A DNA stretch of 64,000 nt from Mesobacillus harenae (GCF_013343715.1 NZ_JABUNR010000006.1:185333-249332); one strand, 5' to 3'. Counted from the first letter of the stretch, positions 17,059 to 26,102 are shown. The notes: generated by a model from the letters alone, not told the origin. Numbers and translations are program-made.

Positions 17059-18159
17059 TTATACTTTATAGTTACTTGCAGCTTCTTTTTTCAAAAAAAT
17101 CTTAAATAACACTTTTAGTATTGGCGGGATGGCAAAGTAAATAAAGAAAAGACGGAATAACTGATAGCCTGTTACCATTGATAAATCTGCATTCACTTCA
17201 TGAGCTAGAATGGCCATTTGGTCCATTCCTCCGGGTGCAAGACTAAGAAAACCAGTTGCCAATGAAATGTGAAGCTGATTTACAAGCACAAGGCTTAATC
17301 CATATGACGCCATAATCATTAGCATACCGCTCAGCAAGGCCAGCGAAATCATTTTTGTTTTGTGCTTTAATTTCTCAGGTTTCATCAGCCTTCCTATATA
17401 AACACCAAGGAAAAACTGAGATATATCTAACGCATGCACTGGAAGTGGCGGGCCCTGAATTCCGCTAATCGTTAAAATAGCAGTCGCAAGCATTGGACCA
17501 AGTAAAACTGCAGTCGGAAACTGCAGTTTTTTTGCGATAAGTGCTCCTGCTACAGCCACTACTGCAAAAATAATATAGCGTCCCATGCTTGCCTGGACAG
17601 CGGCTGTTTCCGAGAAACTAGCTGAAGTAAAGCTGTTTTCAGCACCAACCATAGGTCCGAACAGCAGAAAAGGAACAAAAAAGACAATCATCAAAAGTCT
17701 TGCTACTTGTAAAAAAGTAACGATTGTTACGTCAATTCCTTTCGTTTCTTCTGCTAATACAATCATCTGTGAAAGGCCGCCCGGAATACTGCCAGTCAAG
17801 ATCGTCGGATAGTCTACTCTTGTAAGCTTTGAAAAAAGGTAGGCAATCACTGCACAAAATGAGATAACCAATACTGTCATCAAAAGCATAATAGGCAGAC
17901 TGCCTGCTATTTGCAGGGTAGATTCCTTCGTAAAAGCAAGTCCAATCGAATAACCAATTATAATGAGGGCAATATCTCTAAAAACAGGGGGCCAATATAA
18001 GAGGACAGCTTGGAAACGAGAGACAATTAATATGGCTGCCATTGGCCCAAGCAGCCAAGGTATTGGAGTATTTATCAGATTGAACACGAGGCCGCCCGCC
18101 AAAGCTGTAATCAAGGCAATCCCGAATCCATATATTTTTACATGTGTTTGTTTATCCAT
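17059..18159 (-). CDS. AbrB family (PF05145-type) membrane protein
   Basis: A 366-residue polytopic protein with about ten helices in two similar halves, each with the family signature: NTPIPWLLGPMAAIL and LTGSIPGGLSQMIVLAEE in the first, FPTAVLLGPMLATAIL and LSLAPGGMDQMAILAHEVNA in the second. The PGG-x-x-QM repeat is typical of the AbrB (ammonia-monooxygenase-like) permeases, unrelated to the AbrB transition-state regulator. The transported substrate is unknown. The start is ATG 18159; its ribosome site is weak. It is divergent from the lactate monooxygenase-like gene. Confidence 0.87.
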   Translation of the reverse strand: MDKQTHVKIYGFGIALITALAGGLVFNLINTPIPWLLGPMAAILIVSRFQAVLLYWPPVFRDIALIIIGYSIGLAFTKESTLQIAGSLPIMLLMTVLVISFCAVIAYLFSKLTRVDYPTILTGSIPGGLSQMIVLAEETKGIDVTIVTFLQVARLLMIVFFVPFLLFGPMVGAENSFTSASFSETAAVQASMGRYIIFAVVAVAGALIAKKLQFPTAVLLGPMLATAILTISGIQGPPLPVHALDISQFFLGVYIGRLMKPEKLKHKTKMISLALLSGMLMIMASYGLSLVLVNQLHISLATGFLSLAPGGMDQMAILAHEVNADLSMVTGYQLFRLFFIYFAIPPILKVLFKIFLKKEAASNYKV

Positions 18160-18342
18160 AGTAAGAAACCAACTTTGCTGTTGTTTTTTCTTTCAAGATT
18201 TTATTTTACCATTAATTAGTAAAGAGTTTTCTCTTTTTGCTTAGCAGGAGGGCGGATAATTTAAAAATTTCAGAAACAAGCAGGATTCATCGCAGGTAAC
18301 AAAGAAGATTATAAAGATAGTATAACCATAGGAGGATATCAA

Positions 18343-19494
18343 ATGAGTTTTGGAAATGTAGTGCAGCAAAAAGTTTATAATCATCTAGAAGAAGCCGTAG
18401 TTCCTGTATCCTATGAGGATCTGGAGAGGGAAGCAAAAAACAAACTGGAAGCTGCGCCTTATTATTATGTCGCTGCATCAGCCGGCGGGGAAGAAACAGC
18501 TGATGCAAATCGTGAAGGCTTCTTAAAATGGAAAATCGTACCTCGCATGCTTTGTGACACTTCAAAGCGAGACCTGAGCACCGAATTATTTGGAAAGAAA
18601 CTCAGCTATCCAATTTTATGTGCTCCTATAGGCGTTCAATCTATCATTCATCCTGAAGGAGAACTGGCATCTGCACGGGCTGCTTCGGAAATGGACATCC
18701 CCTTTATTTCGAGTACTGCTTCAACCCATTCACTAGAGAATGTAGCTGAGGCAACCGGAGACGGATTAAAATGGTTTCAGCTGTATTGGAGCAACGACCG
18801 CGAGATTGCGGCAAGCATGGTTAAACGCGCCGAGGCTGCTGGTTATTCAGCTATAGTCATAACAGTAGATACTCCAATGATGGCTTGGAGGGAGAAGGAT
18901 ATTGAAAATAAATATTTGCCGTTTATACAGGGGAAGGGGATTGGAAATTTCCTAGAAGATCCGGTCTTTTGTTCAAAACTAGCCAAGCCGCCGAAGGAAG
19001 ACATGGCTTCAGCGACTAAGCTATGGTCACAAGTATTCGGTAACCCTACCCTTACTTGGGATGATTTACAATACATAAGAATGCATACTTCACTGCCAAT
19101 TCTTTTAAAAGGAATCCTCCATCCTGATGATGCAAAACTCGCAGTTGAACATGGGATGGATGGTATTATTGTCAGCAACCATGGCGGCAGACAGGTAGAC
19201 GGAGCGATTGCTGCAATTGATGCTTTACCGGATGTTTGTGAAGCAGTGGCTGGAAGAGTGCCTGTTCTAATGGATAGCGGCATTAGAAGGGGGGCAGACG
19301 TTGTAAAGGCTATTGCACTTGGTGCACAAGCTGTACTTGTCGGGCGCCCATATATTTACGGACTTGCACTAGCAGGCGAAGCAGGTGTCAAGCAAGTGCT
19401 GCGTAATTTAATTGCAGACCTTGATCTAACCATGGCCTTATCGGGAAAAAAATCATTAGCTGAAATTGACCGTTCATTGCTCAAAAAGGTTTAA
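18343..19494 (+). CDS. FMN-dependent alpha-hydroxyacid oxidase (lactate 2-monooxygenase-like)
   Basis: A 383-residue TIM-barrel flavoenzyme. Substrate-binding and catalytic elements seen are YYYVAASAGGEET at the N-terminus, the active-site His in SNHGGRQVDG, and FMN-phosphate loops MDSGIRRGADVVKAIALGA and VLVGRPYIYG. The long loop after VDTPMMAWREKDI and the Y-x-x-W-S-N-D segment are closer to lactate 2-monooxygenase than to LldD. It would oxidise L-lactate or a related 2-hydroxyacid, with oxygen as acceptor if truly a monooxygenase. The start is ATG 18343, eight bases after AGGAGG. It stands alone, divergent from the AbrB-type permease. Confidence 0.85.
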   Translation: MSFGNVVQQKVYNHLEEAVVPVSYEDLEREAKNKLEAAPYYYVAASAGGEETADANREGFLKWKIVPRMLCDTSKRDLSTELFGKKLSYPILCAPIGVQSIIHPEGELASARAASEMDIPFISSTASTHSLENVAEATGDGLKWFQLYWSNDREIAASMVKRAEAAGYSAIVITVDTPMMAWREKDIENKYLPFIQGKGIGNFLEDPVFCSKLAKPPKEDMASATKLWSQVFGNPTLTWDDLQYIRMHTSLPILLKGILHPDDAKLAVEHGMDGIIVSNHGGRQVDGAIAAIDALPDVCEAVAGRVPVLMDSGIRRGADVVKAIALGAQAVLVGRPYIYGLALAGEAGVKQVLRNLIADLDLTMALSGKKSLAEIDRSLLKKV

Positions 19495-19645
19495 ATAGGA
19501 ATAACAAACCTGAATGAGGAAAAAAGACCTATACTTACCAGGACGTTTGAATTATAATTGATTTATAATTTTCTAAATAATTAATTTATTTAAATGTAAT
19601 TATATCGAAAATTATGCTCATACTATTCTACATAAGACTCCTGGA

Positions 19646-19656
19646 GGTGACAGGCA
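19646..19656. repeat. Partial GGTGACAGGCA repeat used as ribosome site
   Basis: Eleven bases identical to the start of the 13-mer repeat. With preceding GGA they form GGAGGTGA, the ribosome binding site of the 47-aa gene. It could be chance, since GGAGGTGA is a normal Shine-Dalgarno sequence. Confidence 0.4.
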
Positions 19657-19799
19657 TGAACGATAAACCCCTTCACTATGATGGAAGTGTACCGGTTGAG
19701 GGTGCTTCAAGCAGTGAACAAGCCGTTAACGAATTCAAAATTACCGATGAAATGAGAAAGAACATTTCTGGAAACCCTTTTGAAGGAACTGAAAATTAA
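19656..19799 (+). CDS. Small protein of unknown function (47 aa)
   Basis: A 47-residue acidic protein starting MNDKPLHYDGSVPVEGASSS and ending MRKNISGNPFEGTEN. ATG 19656 is seven bases after GGAGGTGA, and a hairpin plus T-run follows at 19813, so it looks like a complete small transcription unit. No hydrophobic segment. I do not recognise a family. Upstream DNA is very AT-rich (about 19540-19620). An earlier in-frame start at 19614 lacks a ribosome site. Confidence 0.65.
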   Translation: MNDKPLHYDGSVPVEGASSSEQAVNEFKITDEMRKNISGNPFEGTEN

Positions 19800-19812
19800 T
19801 AATTAAACAGAT

Positions 19813-19842
19813 AAGGATGTGCCTCAGGCATTTCCTTTTTTT
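19813..19842 (+). terminator. Terminator after the 47-aa gene
   Basis: AAGGA-x2-TGCCT pairs with AGGCA-x2-TCCTT about one loop base, followed by eight T. Confidence 0.75.
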
Positions 19843-20042
19843 TCAGCCTTTTTATACTTTCTTATTGATTTTCGCTGAAGGGTACTAGGTTTCCACGGGA
19901 CCTTGATTTGGGTCCTCGAATGAACCCGCGCAAAATGTACATGTAGTTTTGAGTAGCCTCGCCAATTAACCCAACACTCTTTTTTAGTTGGATCCAGATT
20001 TCGAGACTGACTGTTAACCCACTTCCGATATATCCGCCTCAT
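19824..20042 (-). CDS. Possible small basic protein (72 aa), doubtful
   Basis: A minus-strand open frame coding a very basic protein rich in R, K and W (it includes KECWVNWRGYSKLHVHFARV and IKVPWKPSTLQRKS). Composition looks protein-like rather than random. Against it: no Shine-Dalgarno sequence before ATG 20042, and its end overlaps the plus-strand terminator at 19813-19842. If not real, this 450-bp gap holds only the terminator and the azoR control region. Confidence 0.35.
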   Translation of the reverse strand: MRRIYRKWVNSQSRNLDPTKKECWVNWRGYSKLHVHFARVHSRTQIKVPWKPSTLQRKSIRKYKKAEKKGNA

Positions 20043-20185
20043 ATTTTCAGCGTCTGTGTTTACTTAAAGGCGCTTCCGTTTTTTTTATTAGTTTGTGTTT
20101 TAATGAGCAAATTATTGGATAAATATCAGTGGAAGCATTACTATTAGTTCGAATTAAAAATATCTTAATTCAAAGGACTGAATGA

Positions 20186-20213
20186 GTTTTAGTTAAATGC
20201 TGCAAACTAAAAC
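20186..20213. promoter_or_regulatory. Operator-like inverted repeat before azoR
   Basis: GTTTTAGTT, ten bases, then AACTAAAAC: a perfect 9-bp inverted repeat 33 bp before the azoreductase start. A second repeat, GAATTAA-x7-TTAATTC, is at 20151-20171. Bacillus azoreductases are controlled by MarR/DUF24-type quinone or electrophile sensors, so a repressor site is plausible. The regulator itself is not in the window. Confidence 0.5.
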
Positions 20214-20245
20214 GACAAAACCACATGAGAAGGCAGGTAAAAAAA

Positions 20246-20881
20246 ATGGCAAAAGTTTTATATATTACAGCTCATCCCCACGACGATGCTGTTTCCTTCA
20301 GCATGGCTGCAGGAAAAGCGTTTATTGACGAGTACCAGCAAGCGAAACCAAACGATGAAGTGGTCCATATTGACCTTTATCGTGAAAATATTCCACAGAT
20401 TGATGTTGATGTTTTTAGTGGCTGGGGTAAGCTTCAGTCGGGCCAGGGATTTGATGATTTATCTGAAGAGGAAAAAGCCAAGGTTGGCCGTCTTTCTGAA
20501 TTAAGTGACCAATTTGTTTCAGCTGATAAATATGTCTTTGTCACACCGCTTTGGAATTTCTCTTTCCCTCCAGTCATGAAAGCTTATTTAGACTCAGTTG
20601 CAGTTGCAGGGAAGGCGTTTAAATATACTGCAGAAGGCCCAGTTGGTCTTTTAACAGATAAAAAGGCACTGCATATCCAGGCACGCGGTGGAATTTATTC
20701 AGAAGGTCCAGCTGCTGAAATGGAAATGGGCCACCGTTACCTTAACATACTCATGCAATTCTTCGGAGTTCCATCTTTTGAAGGCTTGTTTATCGAAGGA
20801 CATGCTGCTATGCCTGACAAAGCACAAGAAATCAAAGAAAATGGGATAGCTCGTGCAAAGGATCTTGCTCATAATTTTTAA
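20246..20881 (+). CDS. azoR: FMN-dependent NADH-azoreductase
   Basis: 211 residues, the usual length of Bacillus AzoR2, with a flavodoxin-like fold. Seen are KVLYITAHP at the N-terminus (FMN-phosphate loop region), [20 protein letters not shown] (core family motif), and a long [19 protein letters not shown] segment. It reduces azo dyes and quinones with NADH, protecting against quinone stress. ATG 20246 is chosen because GAAGGCAGG lies seven bases upstream; ATG 20225 would place that site inside the gene. It is preceded by inverted repeats that look like operator sites and followed by a terminator. Confidence 0.9.
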   Translation: MAKVLYITAHPHDDAVSFSMAAGKAFIDEYQQAKPNDEVVHIDLYRENIPQIDVDVFSGWGKLQSGQGFDDLSEEEKAKVGRLSELSDQFVSADKYVFVTPLWNFSFPPVMKAYLDSVAVAGKAFKYTAEGPVGLLTDKKALHIQARGGIYSEGPAAEMEMGHRYLNILMQFFGVPSFEGLFIEGHAAMPDKAQEIKENGIARAKDLAHNF

Positions 20882-20885
20882 GAAG

Positions 20886-20912
20886 GAAGGCTAGCCAAGC
20901 TGGCCTTTTTCC
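20886..20912 (+). terminator. Terminator after azoR
   Basis: GGCTAGC pairs with GCTGGCC (one wobble) followed by TTTTT, starting nine bases after the stop. Confidence 0.7.
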
Positions 20913-21352
20913 ATCAAAAAAACCACCTCTTTTAAAGAGATAACTGGTTCGATTTTCGAATACAAAGATAAATCAGCAGTTCTATTCACAACTGAATTAG
21001 ACTGCTTTTTTTCTGGTTATAGGTCATTAACAAAATGAACAGTGAAAAAGCCCTGTAATTCGCACTTCTTTTTACATAATGACTTAATTTTTGTCAGTGT
21101 GAGAATTCATATGCCAATTAGGGAAGCTAGGAATGATGTTATTAGCAGCTTACTAACACTAACGAGTATTAAGCCCTGAAGATTATGGACTATTTATTTT
21201 TTTCATAAGATTGGTATAAAAAATGCTTGGAGTCATAACCTCCAAGCATTTTCTATTTACCTTACCAATTTGGTTTTTAGTGCAAATTACTATACGAATT
21301 CGTATTTTGTACTACAAAACAGAATCCGTTAGTTAACGGAGGTGTTTTCTTT
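20913..21352. other. Intergenic region with several palindromes
   Basis: 440 bp without a supported gene. Holds a strong hairpin at 21220-21252 (AAAATGCTTGGAG / CTCCAAGCATTTT), a perfect palindrome ATACGAATTCGTAT at 21292-21305, and CCGTTAGTTAACGG at 21326-21339 next to the end of the AhpD-like gene. The first is probably a terminator reading leftwards or rightwards; the others could be protein-binding sites or terminator stems. Confidence 0.55.
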
Positions 21353-22009
21353 TTATTGGTCATAAGCATTAAGAGCATTTACACTGTGAGCAATTGCTGA
21401 ACCTGCTTTTAAAGCGGTAGCTACAAGAATGGCCTCGGCAATCTCCTCCAGGGCAGCTCCTTGTCCTTTTGCTCCTTTAGTATGAATATCGATACAATAT
21501 GGGCATCCAGTCGTATGAGCCACTGCAACAGCCACCAATTCTTTTTCTTTAGCCGTTAACTCACCTGGTTTCATTGCCTGTTGATCAAAAGCAATAAATG
21601 ATTTGAAAATATCTCCATTCAAGTCTGAGAATTCCTTTAACCTTTGAAAATAAGAGCTTTTGTACAGCTCATCAGGAGCTCCGCCATCAAAAGCATTAAG
21701 CGCGTTTACCCCGTGCGCGAGAGCTGAACCTGCTTTGAGGGCAGTTGCTACCATGATCGCTTCCGAAACTTCAGCTTTAGTCGCCTGCTGATTCTTTACA
21801 TTATTGATATGTACTTCGATACAATAAGGACATCCGGTAGTATGGGCCACTGCCACAGCAATAAGCTCTTTCAATTTCCCAGTTAACGCTCCTGGGGCTA
21901 ATGCTGCCTGATCAAACTGAACAAAAGCTTTAAACCCCTCGGGTGCAAGTTTCCCCAACTCTGCAATCCTGCTAAAATAAGATTTTTTGTATAAGATATC
22001 CTCGCTCAT
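21353..22009 (-). CDS. Tandem-duplicated AhpD-like carboxymuconolactone decarboxylase family protein
   Basis: 218 residues made of two near-identical copies of an about 108-residue alkylhydroperoxidase-D-like domain. Each has the redox motif TTGCPYCI(E/D)(V/I)H and the helix EAI(M/L)VATALKAGSA(L/I)AH, ending in VNALNA(F/Y)D. AhpD-like proteins use the CxxC and His to reduce hydroperoxides or act as disulfide carriers; single-domain forms of about 110-150 aa usually oligomerise, so the fusion may be a built-in dimer. The start is ATG 22009, with AAAGGAG upstream. It is monocistronic, near an azoreductase, suggesting oxidative or electrophile defence (inference). Confidence 0.85.
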   Translation of the reverse strand: MSEDILYKKSYFSRIAELGKLAPEGFKAFVQFDQAALAPGALTGKLKELIAVAVAHTTGCPYCIEVHINNVKNQQATKAEVSEAIMVATALKAGSALAHGVNALNAFDGGAPDELYKSSYFQRLKEFSDLNGDIFKSFIAFDQQAMKPGELTAKEKELVAVAVAHTTGCPYCIDIHTKGAKGQGAALEEIAEAILVATALKAGSAIAHSVNALNAYDQ

Positions 22010-22239
22010 AGTTATCTCCTTTAAAACGTATTTAAAAGCACTCTATATTTTATTCGACATACGATTGGGAATTCCTACCTGCTAAATTTAAATTGTGCAA
22101 CTGCTAGAGATGGCATTCCTCAGCATGGAAAGTGTTACACCCAGATTAATCCCGTTTTGTGTGACTAGCCATTGTAAGGAGAGCTTGCTGTTAAACTACC
22201 TTTTCATAATTTTTGAAGTGACAACATTCAAAAGGATCA

Positions 22240-23193
22240 TTAACTTGTCTTCGCCTTTACAGGTGAATCGGTGTTTTTGGAAAAGAAGCTTGCTATAAAT
22301 GAGCCTGATGATAAATTAATGATCATAGTGATGATAGGAGCAAGAGCAGCGAGCTCGCCTATAAATTCATAAGCCAAAATGGCTGCAAGCACGACATTGC
22401 AGGAACCTACCTGAAATAAGATAGCCCGCGCATCTGCCTCAGCAATCGATAGTTTTTTTGCAATATAATAAGAGGCCCCCATTGGAAGAAGCACTTGTAT
22501 GACAGCCGAGAGCGCTATCAATGGCAGCAATTGAATCTGAGAGGCGATAGCAGACTTTCCGCTGCCAATAATCGAGAATACTATCAAGATGATTGACAGA
22601 GAAGAAGCAAATTTAACTACCGGTTTAGAGTAGATAATAAACATTGGAAAAGTACGTTGGACAAGGAGTCCAGCTGCCAGGGGCAGCAAGACAATGTATA
22701 GAAAAGACTGTAATAAATCCCAAAAGGAAATAGTAATATTTTGACTTGAGATAGCATAAAGGGATAATGGTGTCACAATAGGGCTAATTAAAACATCTAG
22801 TAACGAAGCGGCTACTACTAATGATGAATTTCCAGCAGCTAAAAATGTATAAAGAACAGCTACCGTTGCACTTGGCACGGTTCCTGCCAAAATTACCCCT
22901 GCTGCTATTTCTGGATTGGAGGAGAAAAATAGGAGGGCAAGGGCGATTGAAACAAGTACGGTAAGTGTCCATTTTAATAAGACTGCTATAAACAATTCTT
23001 TTTTTTTGTTTTTTATATCTTTTAGTGATGAGACATTCAGGGAAAGCCCTGCAAAGAAAATCACTAAGCCTAACAACATCCCTGGAATCCAGGAAGGTGT
23101 TTGTAGTGGTGCTTGTGTTAGATAGGTTCCAACGGACACAAGTAGAATTAACAGGGGCAGATAGCGCGAGAGCAAATCAGTGATTCTTGCCAT
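22240..23193 (-). CDS. Bile acid:sodium symporter (BASS) family transporter
   Basis: A 317-residue membrane protein with about ten helices. The BASS signatures GLVIFFAGLSLN near residue 45, GVILAGTVPSATVAVLYTFL near 98, and a C-terminal core FQVGSCNVVLAAILA are present. Bacterial members move pantoate, pyruvate-like acids or other organic anions with sodium; this one resembles the PanS/YocS type. ATG 23193 follows a GGGAGGTT-type ribosome site. Monocistronic. The substrate is not decidable. Confidence 0.85.
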   Translation of the reverse strand: MARITDLLSRYLPLLILLVSVGTYLTQAPLQTPSWIPGMLLGLVIFFAGLSLNVSSLKDIKNKKKELFIAVLLKWTLTVLVSIALALLFFSSNPEIAAGVILAGTVPSATVAVLYTFLAAGNSSLVVAASLLDVLISPIVTPLSLYAISSQNITISFWDLLQSFLYIVLLPLAAGLLVQRTFPMFIIYSKPVVKFASSLSIILIVFSIIGSGKSAIASQIQLLPLIALSAVIQVLLPMGASYYIAKKLSIAEADARAILFQVGSCNVVLAAILAYEFIGELAALAPIITMIINLSSGSFIASFFSKNTDSPVKAKTS

Positions 23194-23389
23194 TTGAACC
23201 TCCCTTTCAAAATACCAGTATTAACCTATTCTATATGAAAGAAAATCCCTAGTAAAATATTAAGTTAGTAATTTACGCTACCTACAAGCAAAGGAATACA
23301 GGTTACTTTTCGGCAAGATCTTCTTATGAGATAATAAAAAATATAATGGTTTCTGAATTATTGGTTTTTTTAAAAAAGCCTAAGGGAGG

Positions 23390-25081
23390 ATGGGTATGGA
23401 AGAGAAATACAGTACAAATGTATTGGTAATAGGTTCAGGAGCAGCTGGCATGATGGCTGCAAGAGCAGCTGCTGACGAGGGGGCAGAGGTAATCATAGCC
23501 GATAAAAGCTTAGTCGGCAGAGGCGGCGCAACCATTTTAGCCCAGATGACTGTAGCCGTTGCGCTGGGAGAGGCCGAAGAGGATAACCCTGATATCCACT
23601 TTACCGATACAATGGAAGGCAGCAGAGGGCTGGCAGATCCTGAGATCGTCAGGACGATAGTGGATAGGGCTCCTGAAGTCATTCTTGAGGTTGAAGGCTA
23701 CGGAGTCAATTGGGCGAGGACAAAGGATGGGAAACGTTCACAGGTAGTTTCACCCGGCCATTCCCGCCAACGATGTGTGTATGTGGATATTTTAAATACA
23801 GGAGGAGCTACGTCTCAGGGACTCAGAAAATCCATTTGGAAAGATCCGAAAATACAAAGGTTAAAAAATGTCATGATAACGAAACTTGTTAAGAGTGAAG
23901 AGCACATCGTTGGGGCTGTTGGATTCTCTATGGAGGATATGACGCCTGTCAGCATTTCAGCTTCCCAGGTCATTTTGGCAACAGGGGGACTAACGGAAGC
24001 GTATGAACGAAACAGTGCCTCAACCAATATGACTGGCGATGGTTTTATGCTTGCCTCTGAGGCAGGTGCTGAGCTCTATGATATGGAAATGGTTCAATTC
24101 TTCCCAATTGCCCACTTACATCCACCACTGGTAGGGATCGACCCGATTATGTGGGATCCCTTCCGTTACAAGCTTGGTGGAAGGCTGTTAAACGGAAACT
24201 TAGAGGAATTTATGGACAAATACGCAGGTGAACAAGCCGGAAAATACACTGCAACCCGAGATATGACCAGCTATGCAATTTTTAAAGAGGTTGAGGCAGG
24301 GAGGGGAACCCCTCACGGAGGCGCCTATTTGGATTTTAGAATGGTGCCTAGAGAAAAATTAATGGAAGGATTCGGTCCTGTTATTGATATTTTAAAATCA
24401 CAAGGAGTTGATTTAACAGAGGATTTAGTCGAGGTCGCACCAATGGCGCATTTCATGCTGGGCGGCGTGAAGGTTGACAGTGAGATGAAGACCAAAGTCC
24501 CGGGACTGCTTGCCTGCGGTGAATTGATCCTTGGAATGCACGGAGCCAACCGCTTGTCAGGAAATGCGATTACAGAAGCTTTGGTAACTGGCAGAATCGC
24601 GGGTGAAACTGCAGCGGCAGCTGGTAAAGCTGGAGAATATGAAACTCTTGTACATACAGTAATGAAGAATGAATGGGAACGTCTACAGGCATTCTTGCAT
24701 CCGAGAAATGTGGAGGCTGATGAGGCCTCTATGCTAAAAATCAGAAGGAAAATCCAGAAGACAATGTGGATAGGGGCGGGACCGCTTCGCACAGAGCAAG
24801 AACTACAAACAGCCCTCAAAAGCATTCGCTCTCTTCGTGAAGAATGTAAAGAGATAGCGTTAGCAAAAGCAAACAGCTTTGGATTATCCGCAGTTGAAAA
24901 ACTAGAAGCCTATAATATGACTTTTATTGGTGAGGCCATTATTTTGGGTGCACTCGAACGACGAGAATCAAGAGGAGCTCACGTAAGGTTGGACTACACG
25001 AAACAGCAGGAGGACGCTGTACATTCCTGGTTTACTTTGGATGAAAATCAAAAATGGAATTATGGACAACGTGTTAATTAA
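23390..25081 (+). CDS. FAD-dependent fumarate reductase/succinate dehydrogenase-type flavoprotein
   Basis: A 563-residue flavoprotein of the SdhA/FrdA/AprA superfamily. The FAD dinucleotide motif VLVIGSGAAGMMAARAAADE is at residues 10-29, followed by RGGATILAQM; the second FAD region HGANRLSGNAITEALVTGRI is near 382-401, and a helical C-terminal domain is present. It lacks the full SdhA length and partner genes (no cytochrome b subunit, no 4Fe-4S half of SdhB). The substrate could be a dicarboxylate, aspartate or other acid. ATG 23390 is the annotated start, but GGGAGGATGGGTATGG also allows ATG 23396. A 2Fe-2S protein follows after about 30 bp. Confidence 0.85.
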   Translation: MGMEEKYSTNVLVIGSGAAGMMAARAAADEGAEVIIADKSLVGRGGATILAQMTVAVALGEAEEDNPDIHFTDTMEGSRGLADPEIVRTIVDRAPEVILEVEGYGVNWARTKDGKRSQVVSPGHSRQRCVYVDILNTGGATSQGLRKSIWKDPKIQRLKNVMITKLVKSEEHIVGAVGFSMEDMTPVSISASQVILATGGLTEAYERNSASTNMTGDGFMLASEAGAELYDMEMVQFFPIAHLHPPLVGIDPIMWDPFRYKLGGRLLNGNLEEFMDKYAGEQAGKYTATRDMTSYAIFKEVEAGRGTPHGGAYLDFRMVPREKLMEGFGPVIDILKSQGVDLTEDLVEVAPMAHFMLGGVKVDSEMKTKVPGLLACGELILGMHGANRLSGNAITEALVTGRIAGETAAAAGKAGEYETLVHTVMKNEWERLQAFLHPRNVEADEASMLKIRRKIQKTMWIGAGPLRTEQELQTALKSIRSLREECKEIALAKANSFGLSAVEKLEAYNMTFIGEAIILGALERRESRGAHVRLDYTKQQEDAVHSWFTLDENQKWNYGQRVN

Positions 25082-25110
25082 TCGAACGTTAAAATAGGGG
25101 AGTGATGAAC

Positions 25111-25422
25111 TTGACTAACGTCACATTGAATATTACGAGAGGGGACAATACCCAAGGTAGTAACCTCGTCGAGTATAAAATCCCGTATAAACAGGGGGCG
25201 AGTTTACTTGATTTAATATTTTGGATCCGTGAACATGAAGATCCATCCCTCGCTGTCAGATATTCTTGCAAATCAGCAAATGCCTGCAAAGAATGCATGG
25301 CGCTAATCAATGGGAAAGCTGGATATTTGTGCAGCATCAGAGCTGATGATGAATCAGTAGTAACGATTGAACCACTAAAAGGGCGCCCTTGGTTAAAGGA
25401 CTTAACTACAGCAATGGAATGA
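25111..25422 (+). CDS. Stand-alone 2Fe-2S ferredoxin-like protein (SdhB N-domain-like)
   Basis: 103 residues resembling only the N-terminal plant-type ferredoxin domain of succinate dehydrogenase iron-sulfur subunits. The cluster Cys are in YSCKSANACKECMALINGK followed by AGYLC, spacing C-x5-C-x2-C-x11-C (SdhB has x4 in the first gap). The typical end motif IEPLKGRPWLKDL corresponds to the SdhB stretch before its second domain; the 3Fe-4S/4Fe-4S domain is absent. TTG 25111 is preferred because GGGGAG ends eight bases upstream; GTG 25102 and ATG 25105 are too close to it. It is probably the electron partner of the flavoprotein upstream. Confidence 0.82.
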   Translation: MTNVTLNITRGDNTQGSNLVEYKIPYKQGASLLDLIFWIREHEDPSLAVRYSCKSANACKECMALINGKAGYLCSIRADDESVVTIEPLKGRPWLKDLTTAME

Positions 25423-25440
25423 GTTTTTCTTAAAGTTAGG

Positions 25441-25478
25441 CAAAGAGGCATCCGGTTTTATCGGATGCCTCTTTTTAA
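25441..25478 (+). terminator. Strong terminator after the flavoprotein operon
   Basis: AAGAGGCATCCG pairs with CGGATGCCTCTT, followed by TTTT; 20 bp after the stop. Confidence 0.9.
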
Positions 25479-25613
25479 CGGCTTGGGTTTAGTTTACTTA
25501 ATATCTAGCTAAAATTGATAAACAGGAAATGATCAATCGCTCGGGGGGGTTTTTTTTGAGGAAATTGGATATTTTAAAAAAGAGTCGAGAAGTAGGTTGA
25601 GGTGAAATCGCTT

Positions 25614-26075
25614 ATGGTATCAAGAAGGCACTTAGTATTTAATATTTCTATAATAATGATTCCATGGTTATCATTGCTATTTATAGGAAAGCGTAGTGTG
25701 AAACGTTATTCTGTAGCAGGCGTTTTTATTGTCATTTTTGAGATTATTAATCATATGTATGGTCACAAGCAGAATTGGTGGAAGTTTTACGGTAAGCCAA
25801 AAGCCTTTATAAAGGATGAACTTCCTTTTAGTGTAGGGCCTTACATGCCTCTTTCAATGTGGTTGCTTAAAATATCGTACGGGAACTTTAAAAAGTTTGT
25901 GTTACTAAATGCTATTGCTGATGGATTATTTGCTTTTCTTTTCATGGATATTCTTAAAAAATTTAAGATCGTACGTCTAAATCGGTTAAATCGGCTTCAG
26001 TTTTTTATCTACATTCACTATAAGGCATATTTATTATACGGTGTACAATTTTTGTTTGAAAAAATAAAAAGGTGA
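25614..26075 (+). CDS. Small membrane protein of unknown function
   Basis: A 153-residue protein with about four hydrophobic helices and basic loops; conserved-looking segments are NHMYGHKQNWWKFY, FSVGPYMPLSMWLLKISYG and NAIADGLFAF. It belongs to a type of Bacillus membrane protein seen in several paralogues, with no assigned function that I know. ATG 25614 has GAGGTG at a good distance; GTG 25602 overlaps that site. It stands alone between two terminator-like structures. Confidence 0.7.
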   Translation: MVSRRHLVFNISIIMIPWLSLLFIGKRSVKRYSVAGVFIVIFEIINHMYGHKQNWWKFYGKPKAFIKDELPFSVGPYMPLSMWLLKISYGNFKKFVLLNAIADGLFAFLFMDILKKFKIVRLNRLNRLQFFIYIHYKAYLLYGVQFLFEKIKR

Positions 26076-26102
26076 TTCAGAGGTGCTTTAATTTACTAAA
26101 AA

